From Enterobacteriaceae endosymbiont of Plateumaris rustica (GTDB lineage: Bacteria; Pseudomonadota; Gammaproteobacteria; Enterobacterales; Enterobacteriaceae): a stretch of DNA of 64,000 nt. Positions 48,191 to 57,532 of the stretch are shown here, piece by piece (within the stretch, counting starts at the first letter, position 1; each line of letters begins with the position of its first letter). Under the pieces are notes generated by a model. It was not told the DNA's origin. It saw nothing but the letters and a program-made list of their open reading frames with translations, and ran no database searches. Made by a program: the position numbers and the translations under genes. Where the stretch lies: the NCBI RefSeq assembly GCF_012562965.1, contig NZ_CP046228.1, positions 250,325 to 314,324 on the forward strand, given 5' to 3'.

Positions 48191-48792
48191 TTTAATATTT
48201 CCTCTATATGTTTAATTGCATTTATAGTTATAATAATTTTATCACTATTAATTAAACTAATTGGATTAATATTCATTGAATTTTTTATTTCTATATTATG
48301 TAAATTACGAGATGCTAAAAATAAATTTTTTTCTATTGATATAGAAATAATAATTATTTTTTTAAAACTAAAATTTTTTAGTTTATTTATTAAAATTTTA
48401 GTTTTAGGTTTTTTTATAATAAAATCACTTAATAAAATTATTCTATTTTTTCTAAAAAGTTCTGAAAAAATACTCTTTAATGCATTACGATACATTTTTT
48501 TATTAACTTTTTTGTAATATATTTTATTTTTAGATGCAAAAGTAACTCCTCCAGAGCGCCAAATAGGACTTTGTAATGAACCAGCTCTAGCTTTACCTGT
48601 ACCCTTTTGTCTCCATGGTTTTTTTCCAGATCCTTTAACTTCACCTCTCGTTTTTTGTGCTTTACTTCCTTGTCTACTAACTGTTCTATAAGATTCTACT
48701 ACTTGATGTATTAAAGATTTATTATAATGTCTATTAAAAACTTTATCTGATAATATAACTTTATTTTTGGTATCTTTTGTTATAATTTCCAT
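48187..48792 (-). CDS. rplD: 50S ribosomal protein uL4
   Basis: L4, 201 aa as in E. coli; also the autogenous repressor of the S10 operon in enterics. The tunnel extension RQGSKAQKTRGEVKGSGKKP and WRQKGTGKARAGS is intact; the C-terminal Rossmann-like half has drifted. 38 nt after rplC and overlapping rplW. Confidence 0.97.
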   Translation of the reverse strand: MEIITKDTKNKVILSDKVFNRHYNKSLIHQVVESYRTVSRQGSKAQKTRGEVKGSGKKPWRQKGTGKARAGSLQSPIWRSGGVTFASKNKIYYKKVNKKMYRNALKSIFSELFRKNRIILLSDFIIKKPKTKILINKLKNFSFKKIIIISISIEKNLFLASRNLHNIEIKNSMNINPISLINSDKIIITINAIKHIEEILK

Positions 48793-48829
48793 TTTTTATT
48801 CCTGAATAAAAGTTTAATTTTTTCAATTT

Positions 48830-49471
48830 TTAATTTAAATTTTTAATAGCAGGTTTAACAATAACATTACTTCCAATAAATCCAGGAATAGCACCTTTAA
48901 TTAATAATAATCTTTTTTTTATATTTAATTTAATAATATTCAAATTTTGAATAGTAATTTTTTTATTTCCTAATTGACCTGCCATTTTTTTACCTTTAAA
49001 AACTTTTCCTGGAGTTTGATTTTGACCAATAGATCCAGGAACTCTATGAGATAATGAATTTCCATGACTAGCATCTTGAGTTTTAAAATTCCATCTTTTA
49101 ACAGTACCTGAAAAACCTTTTCCCTTTGAAATTCCAGTTATATCAACTTTTTTTATTTTACTAAAAATTTCAATAGTTATATTTTGACCTATATAAAATT
49201 TATTTTCATTATTAGAAATTAAACGATGTTCCCATAATATATAACCAGCTGGAGTTTTTGCTTTAGCAAAATGTCCTGCTTCAGCTTTATTTATACGACT
49301 AACTTTTTTTGTACCTGTTGTCATTTGAATAGCACTATAACCATCATTTATAACAGTTTTTATTTGAGTAATACTAATAGATTCAAATTTTATTACTGTT
49401 ATAGGAATAGACATTCCATCTTCAGTAAAAATACGAGTCATTCCTAATTTTTTACCGATTAAACTAATCAT
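48830..49471 (-). CDS. rplC: 50S ribosomal protein uL3
   Basis: L3, a primary 23S-binding protein, 213 aa (E. coli 209). [19 protein letters not shown] and the peptidyl-transferase-reaching loop [20 protein letters not shown], including the glutamine methylated in E. coli, are kept. 39 nt from rpsJ. Confidence 0.98.
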   Translation of the reverse strand: MISLIGKKLGMTRIFTEDGMSIPITVIKFESISITQIKTVINDGYSAIQMTTGTKKVSRINKAEAGHFAKAKTPAGYILWEHRLISNNENKFYIGQNITIEIFSKIKKVDITGISKGKGFSGTVKRWNFKTQDASHGNSLSHRVPGSIGQNQTPGKVFKGKKMAGQLGNKKITIQNLNIIKLNIKKRLLLIKGAIPGFIGSNVIVKPAIKNLN

Positions 49472-49510
49472 GATTATATAACCTCACAAAATATTAAAAA
49501 AATATTTTTA

Positions 49511-49843
<333 letters not shown>

Positions 49844-49942
49844 TTAAAAAAAATAAAATAACCTTCTACAAACTTTAAAATAGCTTTGAGAGGACCTATG
49901 TGATATTATAATATTTATAAAATTATTATGATATAATCTTCT

Positions 49943-49972
49943 ATTATGACTTATAAAATATATAGAAAGCAA
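49943..49972 (-). promoter_or_regulatory. Putative promoter of the S10-spc-alpha operon
   Basis: On the minus strand TTGCTT (49967-49972) and CATAAT (49943-49948) are 18 bp apart, about 120 nt upstream of rpsJ. This leaves a leader long enough for an L4-type attenuation structure, but I could not recognise the enteric S10 leader fold in it. Confidence 0.3.
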
Positions 49973-50109
49973 TATATTTAATCTATAAAATTTAAAAAAA
50001 CAATATATAAAATGTAATCAAAATTTTTTTGAACAATATATTATTATTAATAATATTAAAAAAATATTTTTTATAAAAAATAATAATAAAAATTAAAAAT
50101 TATTATAAT

Positions 50110-50565
50110 ATGTTTCTAAATAAAAAAAATATAACTTTATTAGCTTTTGATTATGGAACTAAAAATATAGGTGTAGCAGTTGGGCAAACTATCATCGGAA
50201 TAGCCCATTCATTAAAAAAAATAAAAAATAATAAAAAAGGAAAACCTGACTGGAATGAATTTAAAAAAATAATAAAATATTGGAAACCAAATAAAATAAT
50301 AATAGGTTTACCATTAAATATGAATGGTAGTGAACAAAATATTACAATATTAACTAAAAAATTTGCATATCTTATAAAAACTAAATTTAATGTAAATGTA
50401 GAATTACATGATGAACGTTTAAGTACTATTGAAGCTAAAAATATTTTATTTACAAATGGAGGATGGAAAATGTTAAAAAAAAATGATGTAAATTCATTAT
50501 CAGCATCAGTTATTCTTCAAAGTTGGTTTGAAAATAATAAATTCTATTTGAAAATAAAAAAATAA
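50110..50565 (+). CDS. ruvX: Putative pre-16S rRNA nuclease / YqgF-type RNase H-like protein
   Basis: YqgF family protein implicated in 16S rRNA 5'-end maturation. 151 aa (E. coli 138), the extra residues being at both ends. FDYGTKNIGVAVGQ near the N-terminus carries the catalytic aspartate; IIGLPLNMNGSEQ and LHDERLSTIEA follow. It starts a plus-strand run ruvX-yggT-hemW that in E. coli also contains yggS, proC-like, yggU and rdgB genes, all missing here. Confidence 0.95.
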   Translation: MFLNKKNITLLAFDYGTKNIGVAVGQTIIGIAHSLKKIKNNKKGKPDWNEFKKIIKYWKPNKIIIGLPLNMNGSEQNITILTKKFAYLIKTKFNVNVELHDERLSTIEAKNILFTNGGWKMLKKNDVNSLSASVILQSWFENNKFYLKIKK

Positions 50566-50652
50566 AATTATTTGATTAAATATAAAAAAATATCTTTTTA
50601 GTAAATTATTGAATCAAATATAAAAATTTATTATTATAAGTATGAGGTAACG

Positions 50653-51216
50653 ATGTTGACATTAACATTTTTAGGTAGAAGTATATTTGAAATTACCATA
50701 ATGACTTTATTAATGAGAATTTGGATTAATTTATTTATGAATGATATCTATAATTCTTTTTCTCAATTTATTATATTAGTAACACAACCTTTTATAACAC
50801 CAATAAAATTTTTTATACCTAATATAAAAAATTTTGAGATATCATCATTTATACTATTAAGTATTATTTGTATAATGAAATATCCAATATTAACTTATTT
50901 AGAAGTAACTTTCGTACCTTATATTCTTTCTTTAACAACATATATTTTTATAGGTTTTTTTTCATTAGTAAAAGGTATAGGATATTTAATATTTTGGTTA
51001 ATAACTATACGTTCTATATTTAGTTGGTTTAATAGAAATTATAATGATTTTGATATAGTATTAAATAAATTAACAGATCAAATTTTAAATTTTACAAGAA
51101 AATATATTTCTCCTATTTATAATGTAGATATGTCTGCATTCATAATTACTATGAGTTTATATTTTTTAAATTTTTTAGGTTATGATTTATTTCCTGGTTT
51201 TTGGTCAATAATTTAA
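50653..51216 (+). CDS. yggT: YggT family membrane protein
   Basis: 187 aa (E. coli 188), two tandem YGGT domains each with a pair of hydrophobic segments (RIWINLF...QPFITPIKFFIP in the first; RSIFSW...RKYISPIY in the second). The molecular function is not well established; links to osmotic tolerance and to cell-division or envelope functions have been proposed for the family. A GAGGTAACG upstream gives a good Shine-Dalgarno. 10 nt before hemW. Confidence 0.92.
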   Translation: MLTLTFLGRSIFEITIMTLLMRIWINLFMNDIYNSFSQFIILVTQPFITPIKFFIPNIKNFEISSFILLSIICIMKYPILTYLEVTFVPYILSLTTYIFIGFFSLVKGIGYLIFWLITIRSIFSWFNRNYNDFDIVLNKLTDQILNFTRKYISPIYNVDMSAFIITMSLYFLNFLGYDLFPGFWSII

Positions 51217-51226
51217 CTTATAAAAT

Positions 51227-52378
51227 ATGCAAAAAAAATATTATAGTTTATATATTCATATACCTTGGTGTTTAAAAAAGTGTCCTTATTGTGATTTTTA
51301 TTCTTTAGTTACTTCTGATATTAATTTTAATAAAAATATAAAACAGAGATATATTAATAATTTATTACTTGATTTAGAAAATGACTTATTTTTTTTAAAA
51401 AAAAATAAAATTTATATTAAAAGTATTTTTTTTGGTGGAGGAACACCTAGTTTAATAAATGGAAAATTAATTTCTTATTTATTAAATGAAATAAATAAAA
51501 AAGTATATATAAAAAAATCAGCTGAAATTACTATTGAAACAAATCCTTCATCTATTAATAAAAAAAATATTTTAGAATATAAAAAAAGTGGAATTAATCG
51601 TATTTCTATAGGAATCCAAAGTTTTAATGATATTAGTTTAAAATTATTAGGTAGAATTCATTCTGCTAAAGATGCTATTAATGCTATTCACACAGTAATT
51701 GATAATGGTTTTACAAATTTTAATATAGATTTAATGTATGGTATTCCTAAACAATCATTAAAAGAAGCAAAAAATGATTTATATCAAACATTATTATTTA
51801 ATCCTAAACACATATCATGGTATCAACTAACAATAGAACCTAACACAATTTTTGGTAAATATAAACCAAAAAATTTACCAAAAAATGATATTTTATGGAA
51901 AATTTTTAAAGAAGGAAAAAAAATTTTAAAAAAATATGGATATATTAATTATGAAATATCTTCTTTTGTAAAAGAAAATATTTTTAAATGTAAACATAAT
52001 TTAAATTATTGGAACTTTGGAGATTATATTGGTATAGGATGTGCTGCTCATGGTAAATTTACTATGAATAATAAAAATATTATTCGTACTGTTAAAAACA
52101 GTAATATAACAAAATATATTAATGGTAATTATTTATTTTCTAGTACAAAAATCAAAGATTCTGATAAGATGATAGAATTTTTTTTAAATAGATTACGCAT
52201 ATTTAAAAAAATTTCTAAAAAAGAATTTACTTTAAATACAGGAATAAAAATTAGTTCTATTACTGAATATATAGCAAAATCAGAAAAATTAGGATATATT
52301 AAAAATAATAAAGATTATTTAATAGTTACTAAAAAAGGTTATTTATTTTTAAACGATTTATTAGAAATATTTGTTTAA
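51227..52378 (+). CDS. hemW: Heme chaperone HemW (radical SAM, HemN-like)
   Basis: 383 aa (E. coli 378), nearly collinear with E. coli YggW. The radical-SAM cluster motif is Cys15-Cys19-Cys22 in HIPWCLKKCPYCDF; GGGTPSL, NRISIGIQSF, MYGIPKQS and HNLNYWNFGDYIGIGCAAHGK follow. The family inserts heme into respiratory proteins and, unlike HemN, has no proven coproporphyrinogen oxidase activity. It converges on trmB with a single-base gap. Confidence 0.95.
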   Translation: MQKKYYSLYIHIPWCLKKCPYCDFYSLVTSDINFNKNIKQRYINNLLLDLENDLFFLKKNKIYIKSIFFGGGTPSLINGKLISYLLNEINKKVYIKKSAEITIETNPSSINKKNILEYKKSGINRISIGIQSFNDISLKLLGRIHSAKDAINAIHTVIDNGFTNFNIDLMYGIPKQSLKEAKNDLYQTLLFNPKHISWYQLTIEPNTIFGKYKPKNLPKNDILWKIFKEGKKILKKYGYINYEISSFVKENIFKCKHNLNYWNFGDYIGIGCAAHGKFTMNNKNIIRTVKNSNITKYINGNYLFSSTKIKDSDKMIEFFLNRLRIFKKISKKEFTLNTGIKISSITEYIAKSEKLGYIKNNKDYLIVTKKGYLFLNDLLEIFV

Positions 52379-52379
52379 A

Positions 52380-53072
52380 TTAATTAATACTATTAATTTT
52401 TGTATATTCTAAAACCCATATTTGTTTATTTTTTTTTTTAGCTTTATTAAAAAATTTTGTTGATGGTAATTTATAAAAATTTTTATATATTTTTTTAAAT
52501 GTGTTTGATGAAATAATATTATTATTATAATTAATATTATTAATATTAGATATTATATTATCTTTATATTGGATATCGTCTGTATTAATATATAAAATTC
52601 CTTTATTTTGTAATACTAAAAAAATTTGTTTCAAAAAATTATTATTTAATAATCTTCTTTTCTTATGTTTTATTTTTGGCCAAGGATCAGGAAAATATAT
52701 TTGAATTAATTTTATATGATTATAAGGAATCATTTTTTGTAAAACATCTATAACATTATAATTAATTAATTTTAAATTATTTATTTTATTTATATTAATA
52801 TTTTTTAAACAATTAATTATTCCTGGTATATATACTTCAATACCAATAAAATTATATTGAGGATTATTAATAGCAATATCAATAAGTAATTCTCCTGTTC
52901 CAAAACCAATATCAATTATTATTGGAAAATTCTTATGAAATATCAAATTAAAATCTATAGGAGTCATTTGAAATTTAATATTAAATTTATATGAATATTT
53001 TTCTAATATTTTTTTTTGTAATTGACTTAATTTTCTATAACGACAAGTAAAACTTTTAATATTATTTTTCAT
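52380..53072 (-). CDS. trmB: tRNA (guanine-N7)-methyltransferase TrmB
   Basis: Forms m7G46 in tRNA variable loops. 230 aa (E. coli 239). The SAM-binding motif IDIGFGTGELL near 70, GIEVYIPG, and the characteristic YFPDPWPKIKHKKRRL segment near 150 are present, with the C-terminal TKFF. In E. coli mutY and yggX follow on the opposite strand; here mutY is absent and yggX starts 69 nt away. Confidence 0.95.
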   Translation of the reverse strand: MKNNIKSFTCRYRKLSQLQKKILEKYSYKFNIKFQMTPIDFNLIFHKNFPIIIDIGFGTGELLIDIAINNPQYNFIGIEVYIPGIINCLKNININKINNLKLINYNVIDVLQKMIPYNHIKLIQIYFPDPWPKIKHKKRRLLNNNFLKQIFLVLQNKGILYINTDDIQYKDNIISNINNINYNNNIISSNTFKKIYKNFYKLPSTKFFNKAKKKNKQIWVLEYTKINSIN

Positions 53073-53141
53073 TTTTATTATTATTTATAATATTTTATTA
53101 TATAATTTTAATTAAAAATATTTTTTGGAATATTTTTTATT

Positions 53142-53378
53142 ATGACTAGAAAAATTTTTTGCATATTTTATCAATGTAAAATGACAGGACTAAATTATTA
53201 TATATATCCAGGATATATAGGTGAAATTATTTTCAATCAAATATCAAAAAAAGCATGGAATAAATGGTTAATTAAACAAACTAAATTAATAAATGAAAAT
53301 AATTTAAATTTGATAAATAAAAAACATTCTAATTATTTAAAAAATAATATGATTAATTTTCTTTTTATTAAAAATTAA
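53142..53378 (+). CDS. yggX: Fe(2+)-trafficking protein YggX
   Basis: Small protein linked to iron and Fe-S cluster protection under oxidative stress. 78 aa against 91 in E. coli: it ends at NFLFIKN, lacking the last dozen or so residues after the conserved NFLF. The N-terminal MTRKIFCIFYQ keeps Cys7, and YPGYIGEIIFNQISKKAWNKW matches well. Confidence 0.93.
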   Translation: MTRKIFCIFYQCKMTGLNYYIYPGYIGEIIFNQISKKAWNKWLIKQTKLINENNLNLINKKHSNYLKNNMINFLFIKN

Positions 53379-53413
53379 TTTATTATTTTGAATAAATAAT
53401 ATAATTATATTGT

Positions 53414-53486
53414 TGGAGCTAAGCGGGATCGAACCGCTGACCCTCTGCGTGCAAAGCAGATGCTCTACCATCTGAGCTATAGCCCC
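53414..53486 (-). tRNA. tRNA-Ala(UGC)
   Basis: Minus-strand cloverleaf like the E. coli rrn spacer tRNA-Ala: acceptor GGGGCTA/TAGCTCC, anticodon loop TTTGCAC (TGC), T-loop TTCGATC. 73 nt, no encoded CCA (next bases ACA). Downstream of tRNA-Ile in the same transcript. Confidence 0.97.
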
Positions 53487-53494
53487 AATTATTT

Positions 53495-53568
53495 TAGGCT
53501 TGAGTGGACTTGAACCACCGACCTCACCCTTATCAGGGGTGTGCTCTAACCAACTGAGCTACAAGCCT
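53495..53568 (-). tRNA. tRNA-Ile(GAU)
   Basis: Minus-strand cloverleaf: acceptor AGGCTTG/CAAGCCT, anticodon loop CTGATAA (GAT), T-loop TTCAAGT. 74 nt, no encoded CCA. The Ile-Ala order is that of the 16S-23S spacer in enterics, but no rRNA gene flanks the pair here. Confidence 0.97.
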
Positions 53569-53582
53569 ATTAATTATTAAAT

Positions 53583-53612
53583 AATTTATTCATATTTATT
53601 ATTAAAAGTCAA
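53583..53612 (-). promoter_or_regulatory. Putative promoter of the tRNA-Ile/Ala pair
   Basis: On the minus strand TTGACT (53607-53612) lies 17-18 bp before an AT-rich -10 candidate (ATAAAT or TAAATT within 53583-53589), about 15 nt upstream of tRNA-Ile. TTGACT is a clear -35 match; the -10 is weak. Confidence 0.4.
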
Positions 53613-53695
53613 ATAAAATTTTTTAATTATTTTAAAAAATAATTTATTTCGTTTAATATAAAATTATTCTTTTTATTATATAAAATAAAAATTTT

Positions 53696-55129
53696 ATGAT
53701 ATATTATAATATATTTATATTTTTAGAGTTAATAATCATTTTTTTTCTTATTTTTTTATATAAAAAAAAATTTGATCAATTAAATAAATTAAACTTAATA
53801 AATAAAATTACTGAAAAAATTTTAGAAGAAAAAATAAAAAAGAATAATAAATTAAGTTATAAATTAAAAGAATTTATAAGTTTAAAAGATAATTTAAATA
53901 ATAATTTAAAAAAATTAGAAATTGAATTAGTTGTTATACAAGAAAAAAATAATAATTTAAAATTTTTAAAAATAGAAAATAACGATTTAAAAATAAAAAT
54001 ATTAAATCAATTAGAAATTATTTCAGATTTAAAATCTAAAATAAGTAAAATTGATACTCAATTAAAAGATTCAATTATTTTTTTTGAAAAAAAACAAATA
54101 TTAATAACAGATAATAAAAATTATTTAAATTCAGAATTTATAAATTTAGCTAATAAAATTTTTGAAAATAATGAAAAACGTATTAATGAAAATAATAATA
54201 AAAATATAAAAAATATAATTAATCCATTGAAAGAACAGTTAAATGATTTTAGAAATCAACTTCAAAATAATTTAAATAAAGAATCTTCTGAAAGAAATAT
54301 ATTAACTTATGAATTACGTAATTTACAAAAATTAAATAATCATCTTTCTAAAGAAGCAATTAATTTAACAAATGCTTTAAAAGGTAATAATAAAATTCAA
54401 GGAAATTGGGGTGAATTAATTTTAAATAAAATATTAGAATCATCAGGATTAAGAAAGGGATATGAATATGAAATTCAAAAAACTATTAAATTAAAAGATA
54501 AACAAAAAAAAATTCAACCTGATATAATAATCAAATTACCTCATAATAAAAATATAATAATTGATTCTAAAATGACTTTAGTTGCTTATGAACGTTATTT
54601 TAATTCTGATGATAGTAAAATTAAAAATAAAGCTTTAGATGAACATATACTTGCTATTAAAAATCATTTACGTTTATTAAGTAGTAAAAATTATCAAAAT
54701 TTACCTAATATGAAATCATTAGATTATATTATTATGTTTATTCCTATAGAACCAGCTTTTTTAATAGCTATAGGTTATAAACCTTCATTATTAAATGAAG
54801 CATTAAAACAAAATATTATGTTAGTTAGCCCCACAACATTAATGGTTACCCTTAGAACTATTAGTAATTTATGGCGTTTTGATAAACAAAATAAAAACTC
54901 TTTAATTATAGCTAATAAAGCTACAAAATTATATGATAAAATTAGACTTTTTGTAGAAGATATATATAATATTGAAAAAAGTTTAAATAAATTACAAGAT
55001 AATTATAATTCAGTAAAAAAAAGATTATTTACAGGTAAAGGTAATATTATTTCACAAGCAGAAAGTTTTAGAAATTTAGGTATTAAAGTAGTTAATAAAA
55101 TAAATACAAAAAATATAGATAATGATTAA
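53696..55129 (+). CDS. rmuC: RmuC family DNA recombination protein
   Basis: 477 aa (E. coli 475). A single N-terminal membrane helix (about residues 5-22) is followed by a long lysine/asparagine-rich coiled coil (25 to about 225) and the restriction-endonuclease-like RmuC domain: GNWGELILNKILESSGL, QPDIIIKLP, IIDSKMTLVAYERY and VSPTTLMVTLRTI. In E. coli loss of RmuC raises inversion at short inverted repeats; the biochemical activity is uncertain. It is kept although many recombination genes are usually lost in such genomes. Confidence 0.94.
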   Translation: MIYYNIFIFLELIIIFFLIFLYKKKFDQLNKLNLINKITEKILEEKIKKNNKLSYKLKEFISLKDNLNNNLKKLEIELVVIQEKNNNLKFLKIENNDLKIKILNQLEIISDLKSKISKIDTQLKDSIIFFEKKQILITDNKNYLNSEFINLANKIFENNEKRINENNNKNIKNIINPLKEQLNDFRNQLQNNLNKESSERNILTYELRNLQKLNNHLSKEAINLTNALKGNNKIQGNWGELILNKILESSGLRKGYEYEIQKTIKLKDKQKKIQPDIIIKLPHNKNIIIDSKMTLVAYERYFNSDDSKIKNKALDEHILAIKNHLRLLSSKNYQNLPNMKSLDYIIMFIPIEPAFLIAIGYKPSLLNEALKQNIMLVSPTTLMVTLRTISNLWRFDKQNKNSLIIANKATKLYDKIRLFVEDIYNIEKSLNKLQDNYNSVKKRLFTGKGNIISQAESFRNLGIKVVNKINTKNIDND

Positions 55130-55171
55130 TATCATGTTAAAATATTTATTTTATAATAAAGATATTAAATA

Positions 55172-55963
55172 ATGTTTGATATTAGTGTTAATTTAACAAA
55201 TATACAATTTGATAAAGATCGTAATTTAGTTATTGATAGATCAATAAAAAAAGGAATAAAAGGTATGTTAATTATTGGATCTAATATTACTGATAGTTAT
55301 CATGCATATAAAATTGTTAAAAAATACAATAATTATTGTTGGTCTACTGTAGGAATTCATCCTCATTATGCTAATTTATGGAAAAAAGATACAATAGATA
55401 ATATTTGTTATATTTTATCTAAAAAAAGAGTAGTAGCTATAGGAGAATGTGGATTAGATTTTTATAGAAATAAATCTTCTAAAAAAGAACAATTATTTGT
55501 TTTCAATGCACAATTAGAATTAGCATCAAGTTTATTTAAACCTGTATTTTTACATTGTCGCAATGCTTTTAATATTTTTATTAAAGAACTATCTCCTTGG
55601 ATTAATAAAATTCCTCAATCTATAATACATTGTTTTTCTGGTAGTAAATATGAATTAGAACAATGTCTGTCTATGAATTTATCTATAGGAATATCTGGAT
55701 TATTTTTTAATAAAAAATATAGATCTGAATCTATAAATGATATTAAATTAATTCCAAAAGAATTTTTATTAACAGAAACAGATTCTCCTTATTTATCATT
55801 TAAAAAAATAAAAGATAGCAATTATTATAATATAATAAAAAATAGAAATGAACCACTATTTTTATATTATCTTTTGAAACATATTTCATATATAAGAAAT
55901 GAAAGTTTTTCATTATTACAAATTCAGACAGAAAAAAATGCTCGTAATATTTTAAAAATTTAA
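55172..55963 (+). CDS. tatD: TatD family metal-dependent deoxyribonuclease
   Basis: 263 aa (E. coli TatD 260), aligning best with TatD itself: it starts MFDISVNLT where other family members have an HxH motif. Metal ligands are in GECGLDFYRN, LHCRNAF, IHCFSGS and TETDSPYL. A 3'-exonuclease implicated in DNA repair and apoptosis-like DNA degradation in other organisms. 42 nt after rmuC; 53 nt before asnS. Confidence 0.95.
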   Translation: MFDISVNLTNIQFDKDRNLVIDRSIKKGIKGMLIIGSNITDSYHAYKIVKKYNNYCWSTVGIHPHYANLWKKDTIDNICYILSKKRVVAIGECGLDFYRNKSSKKEQLFVFNAQLELASSLFKPVFLHCRNAFNIFIKELSPWINKIPQSIIHCFSGSKYELEQCLSMNLSIGISGLFFNKKYRSESINDIKLIPKEFLLTETDSPYLSFKKIKDSNYYNIIKNRNEPLFLYYLLKHISYIRNESFSLLQIQTEKNARNILKI

Positions 55964-56016
55964 TTTTTATAAATTTTAACTCTATAAAAATCAAGTTTAA
56001 ATAAAGAGAAAACATT

Positions 56017-57420
56017 ATGATTTTACTTTCTAGTATATCTCAATTAATAAAAGATAAAATTAAAATTAATAGTGAAATAACTATAGGTGGGTGGGTGCGT
56101 ACAAAAAGACATTCGAAAATAGGAATAACTTTTATTATTTTATATGATGGTTCATGTATTCATGATATTCAAGTAATAGCTTACGAATCATTAAATAATT
56201 ATAAAAAAGATATTTTATCAATTACTAGTGGTTGTTCTTTAATGATAACTGGAAAATTAGTAAAATCTCCTAAAAAATTACAGAAATATGAAATACATGC
56301 TTCAAAAATAAAAGTTTTAGGATGGGTTAAAAATCCTGAAAAATATCCTATCTCTCCTAAAAAACATAGTTTAGAATATTTAAGAAAAGTATCTCATTTA
56401 CGTTCACGTACTAAGTTAATTAGTTGTATTACTAGAATAAAACATAATATAATTATATATATTCATAATTTTTTTCATAAAAAAAATTTTTTTTGTATAA
56501 ATACTCCATTAATTACTACTTTAGATACTGAAGGTTCAGGTAAAATGTTTAGAGTTTCAACTATCGATCTTAAAAATTTATTTTTTGATTCTTATAAAAA
56601 AATAAATTTTAAAAAAGATTTTTTCGGTAAAGAATCTTTTTTAACTGTATCTGGACAATTAAATTTAGAATCATATGCATGTTCTATGTCTAAAGTATAC
56701 ACCTTTGGACCTACTTTTAGAGCTGAAAATTCTAATACTAATCGTCATCTAGCTGAATTTTGGATGTTAGAAATAGAAATGTCATTTGCAAATTTAAAAA
56801 ATATTATGTATTTAGCAGAAAAATTATTAAAATATTTATGTAAAAAAATTTTAAATAATCATATAGATGAAATTAATTTTTTATCAAAAAAAAATAATAT
56901 TAATTTATTTAATAAAATTAATAAAATTATTACAAATAAATTTATAATTATTGATTATACTAATGCTATTAATATTTTAATAAAAAACAAAAAAAAATTT
57001 AATAATCAAATTTTATGGGGAAAAGATTTATCTATAGAACACGAAAAATATTTAACTAATAATTATTTTAATGGACCAGTAATTATATATAATTACCCTA
57101 AAGAAATAAAAGCTTTTTATATGTATCTTAATAAAGATAAAAAAACAGTTTCTTCTATGGATGTTTTATTACCAGACATAGGAGAAATTATAGGTGGTTC
57201 TCAACGAGAACACAGAATTGATATATTAGATCAAAGAATTAAAGAATTAAAATTAAATAAAAAAGATTATTGGTGGTATCGTGATTTAAGAAAATACGGT
57301 ACTGTAATACATTCTGGATTTGGTTTAGGATTTGAAAGATTTATAACATATATTACTGGATTATGTAACGTTAGAGAAGCTATTCCATTTCCAAGAACAC
57401 CATATAATGCTAAATTTTAA
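56017..57420 (+). CDS. asnS: Asparaginyl-tRNA synthetase
   Basis: Class IIb synthetase charging tRNA-Asn, 467 aa (E. coli 466). The N-terminal OB-fold anticodon-binding domain (GGWVRTKRHSK) is followed by the class II core: TVSGQLNLE, the motif 2 FGPTFRAENSNT, and the motif 3 GLGFERFITYITG near the C-terminus, with GEIIGGSQREHR. Demand for this enzyme is high given the asparagine-rich proteome. The porin gene follows after 112 nt, preserving the E. coli asnS-ompF order. Confidence 0.98.
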   Translation: MILLSSISQLIKDKIKINSEITIGGWVRTKRHSKIGITFIILYDGSCIHDIQVIAYESLNNYKKDILSITSGCSLMITGKLVKSPKKLQKYEIHASKIKVLGWVKNPEKYPISPKKHSLEYLRKVSHLRSRTKLISCITRIKHNIIIYIHNFFHKKNFFCINTPLITTLDTEGSGKMFRVSTIDLKNLFFDSYKKINFKKDFFGKESFLTVSGQLNLESYACSMSKVYTFGPTFRAENSNTNRHLAEFWMLEIEMSFANLKNIMYLAEKLLKYLCKKILNNHIDEINFLSKKNNINLFNKINKIITNKFIIIDYTNAINILIKNKKKFNNQILWGKDLSIEHEKYLTNNYFNGPVIIYNYPKEIKAFYMYLNKDKKTVSSMDVLLPDIGEIIGGSQREHRIDILDQRIKELKLNKKDYWWYRDLRKYGTVIHSGFGLGFERFITYITGLCNVREAIPFPRTPYNAKF

Positions 57421-57532
57421 TTTAAAAAATGTAAATAATTTTAAATATTAGTTTTCTGAAATAAAAAAATAAAGTAATATTATTATAATATAATTAAAAA
57501 ATATTATAAGTAATGTATTATAGAGGATAATT

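Noticed and set aside
55800-56015. Open frame antisense to the tatD 3' end
   Set aside because: Chance frame in AT-rich sequence; the tatD and asnS frames are certain.
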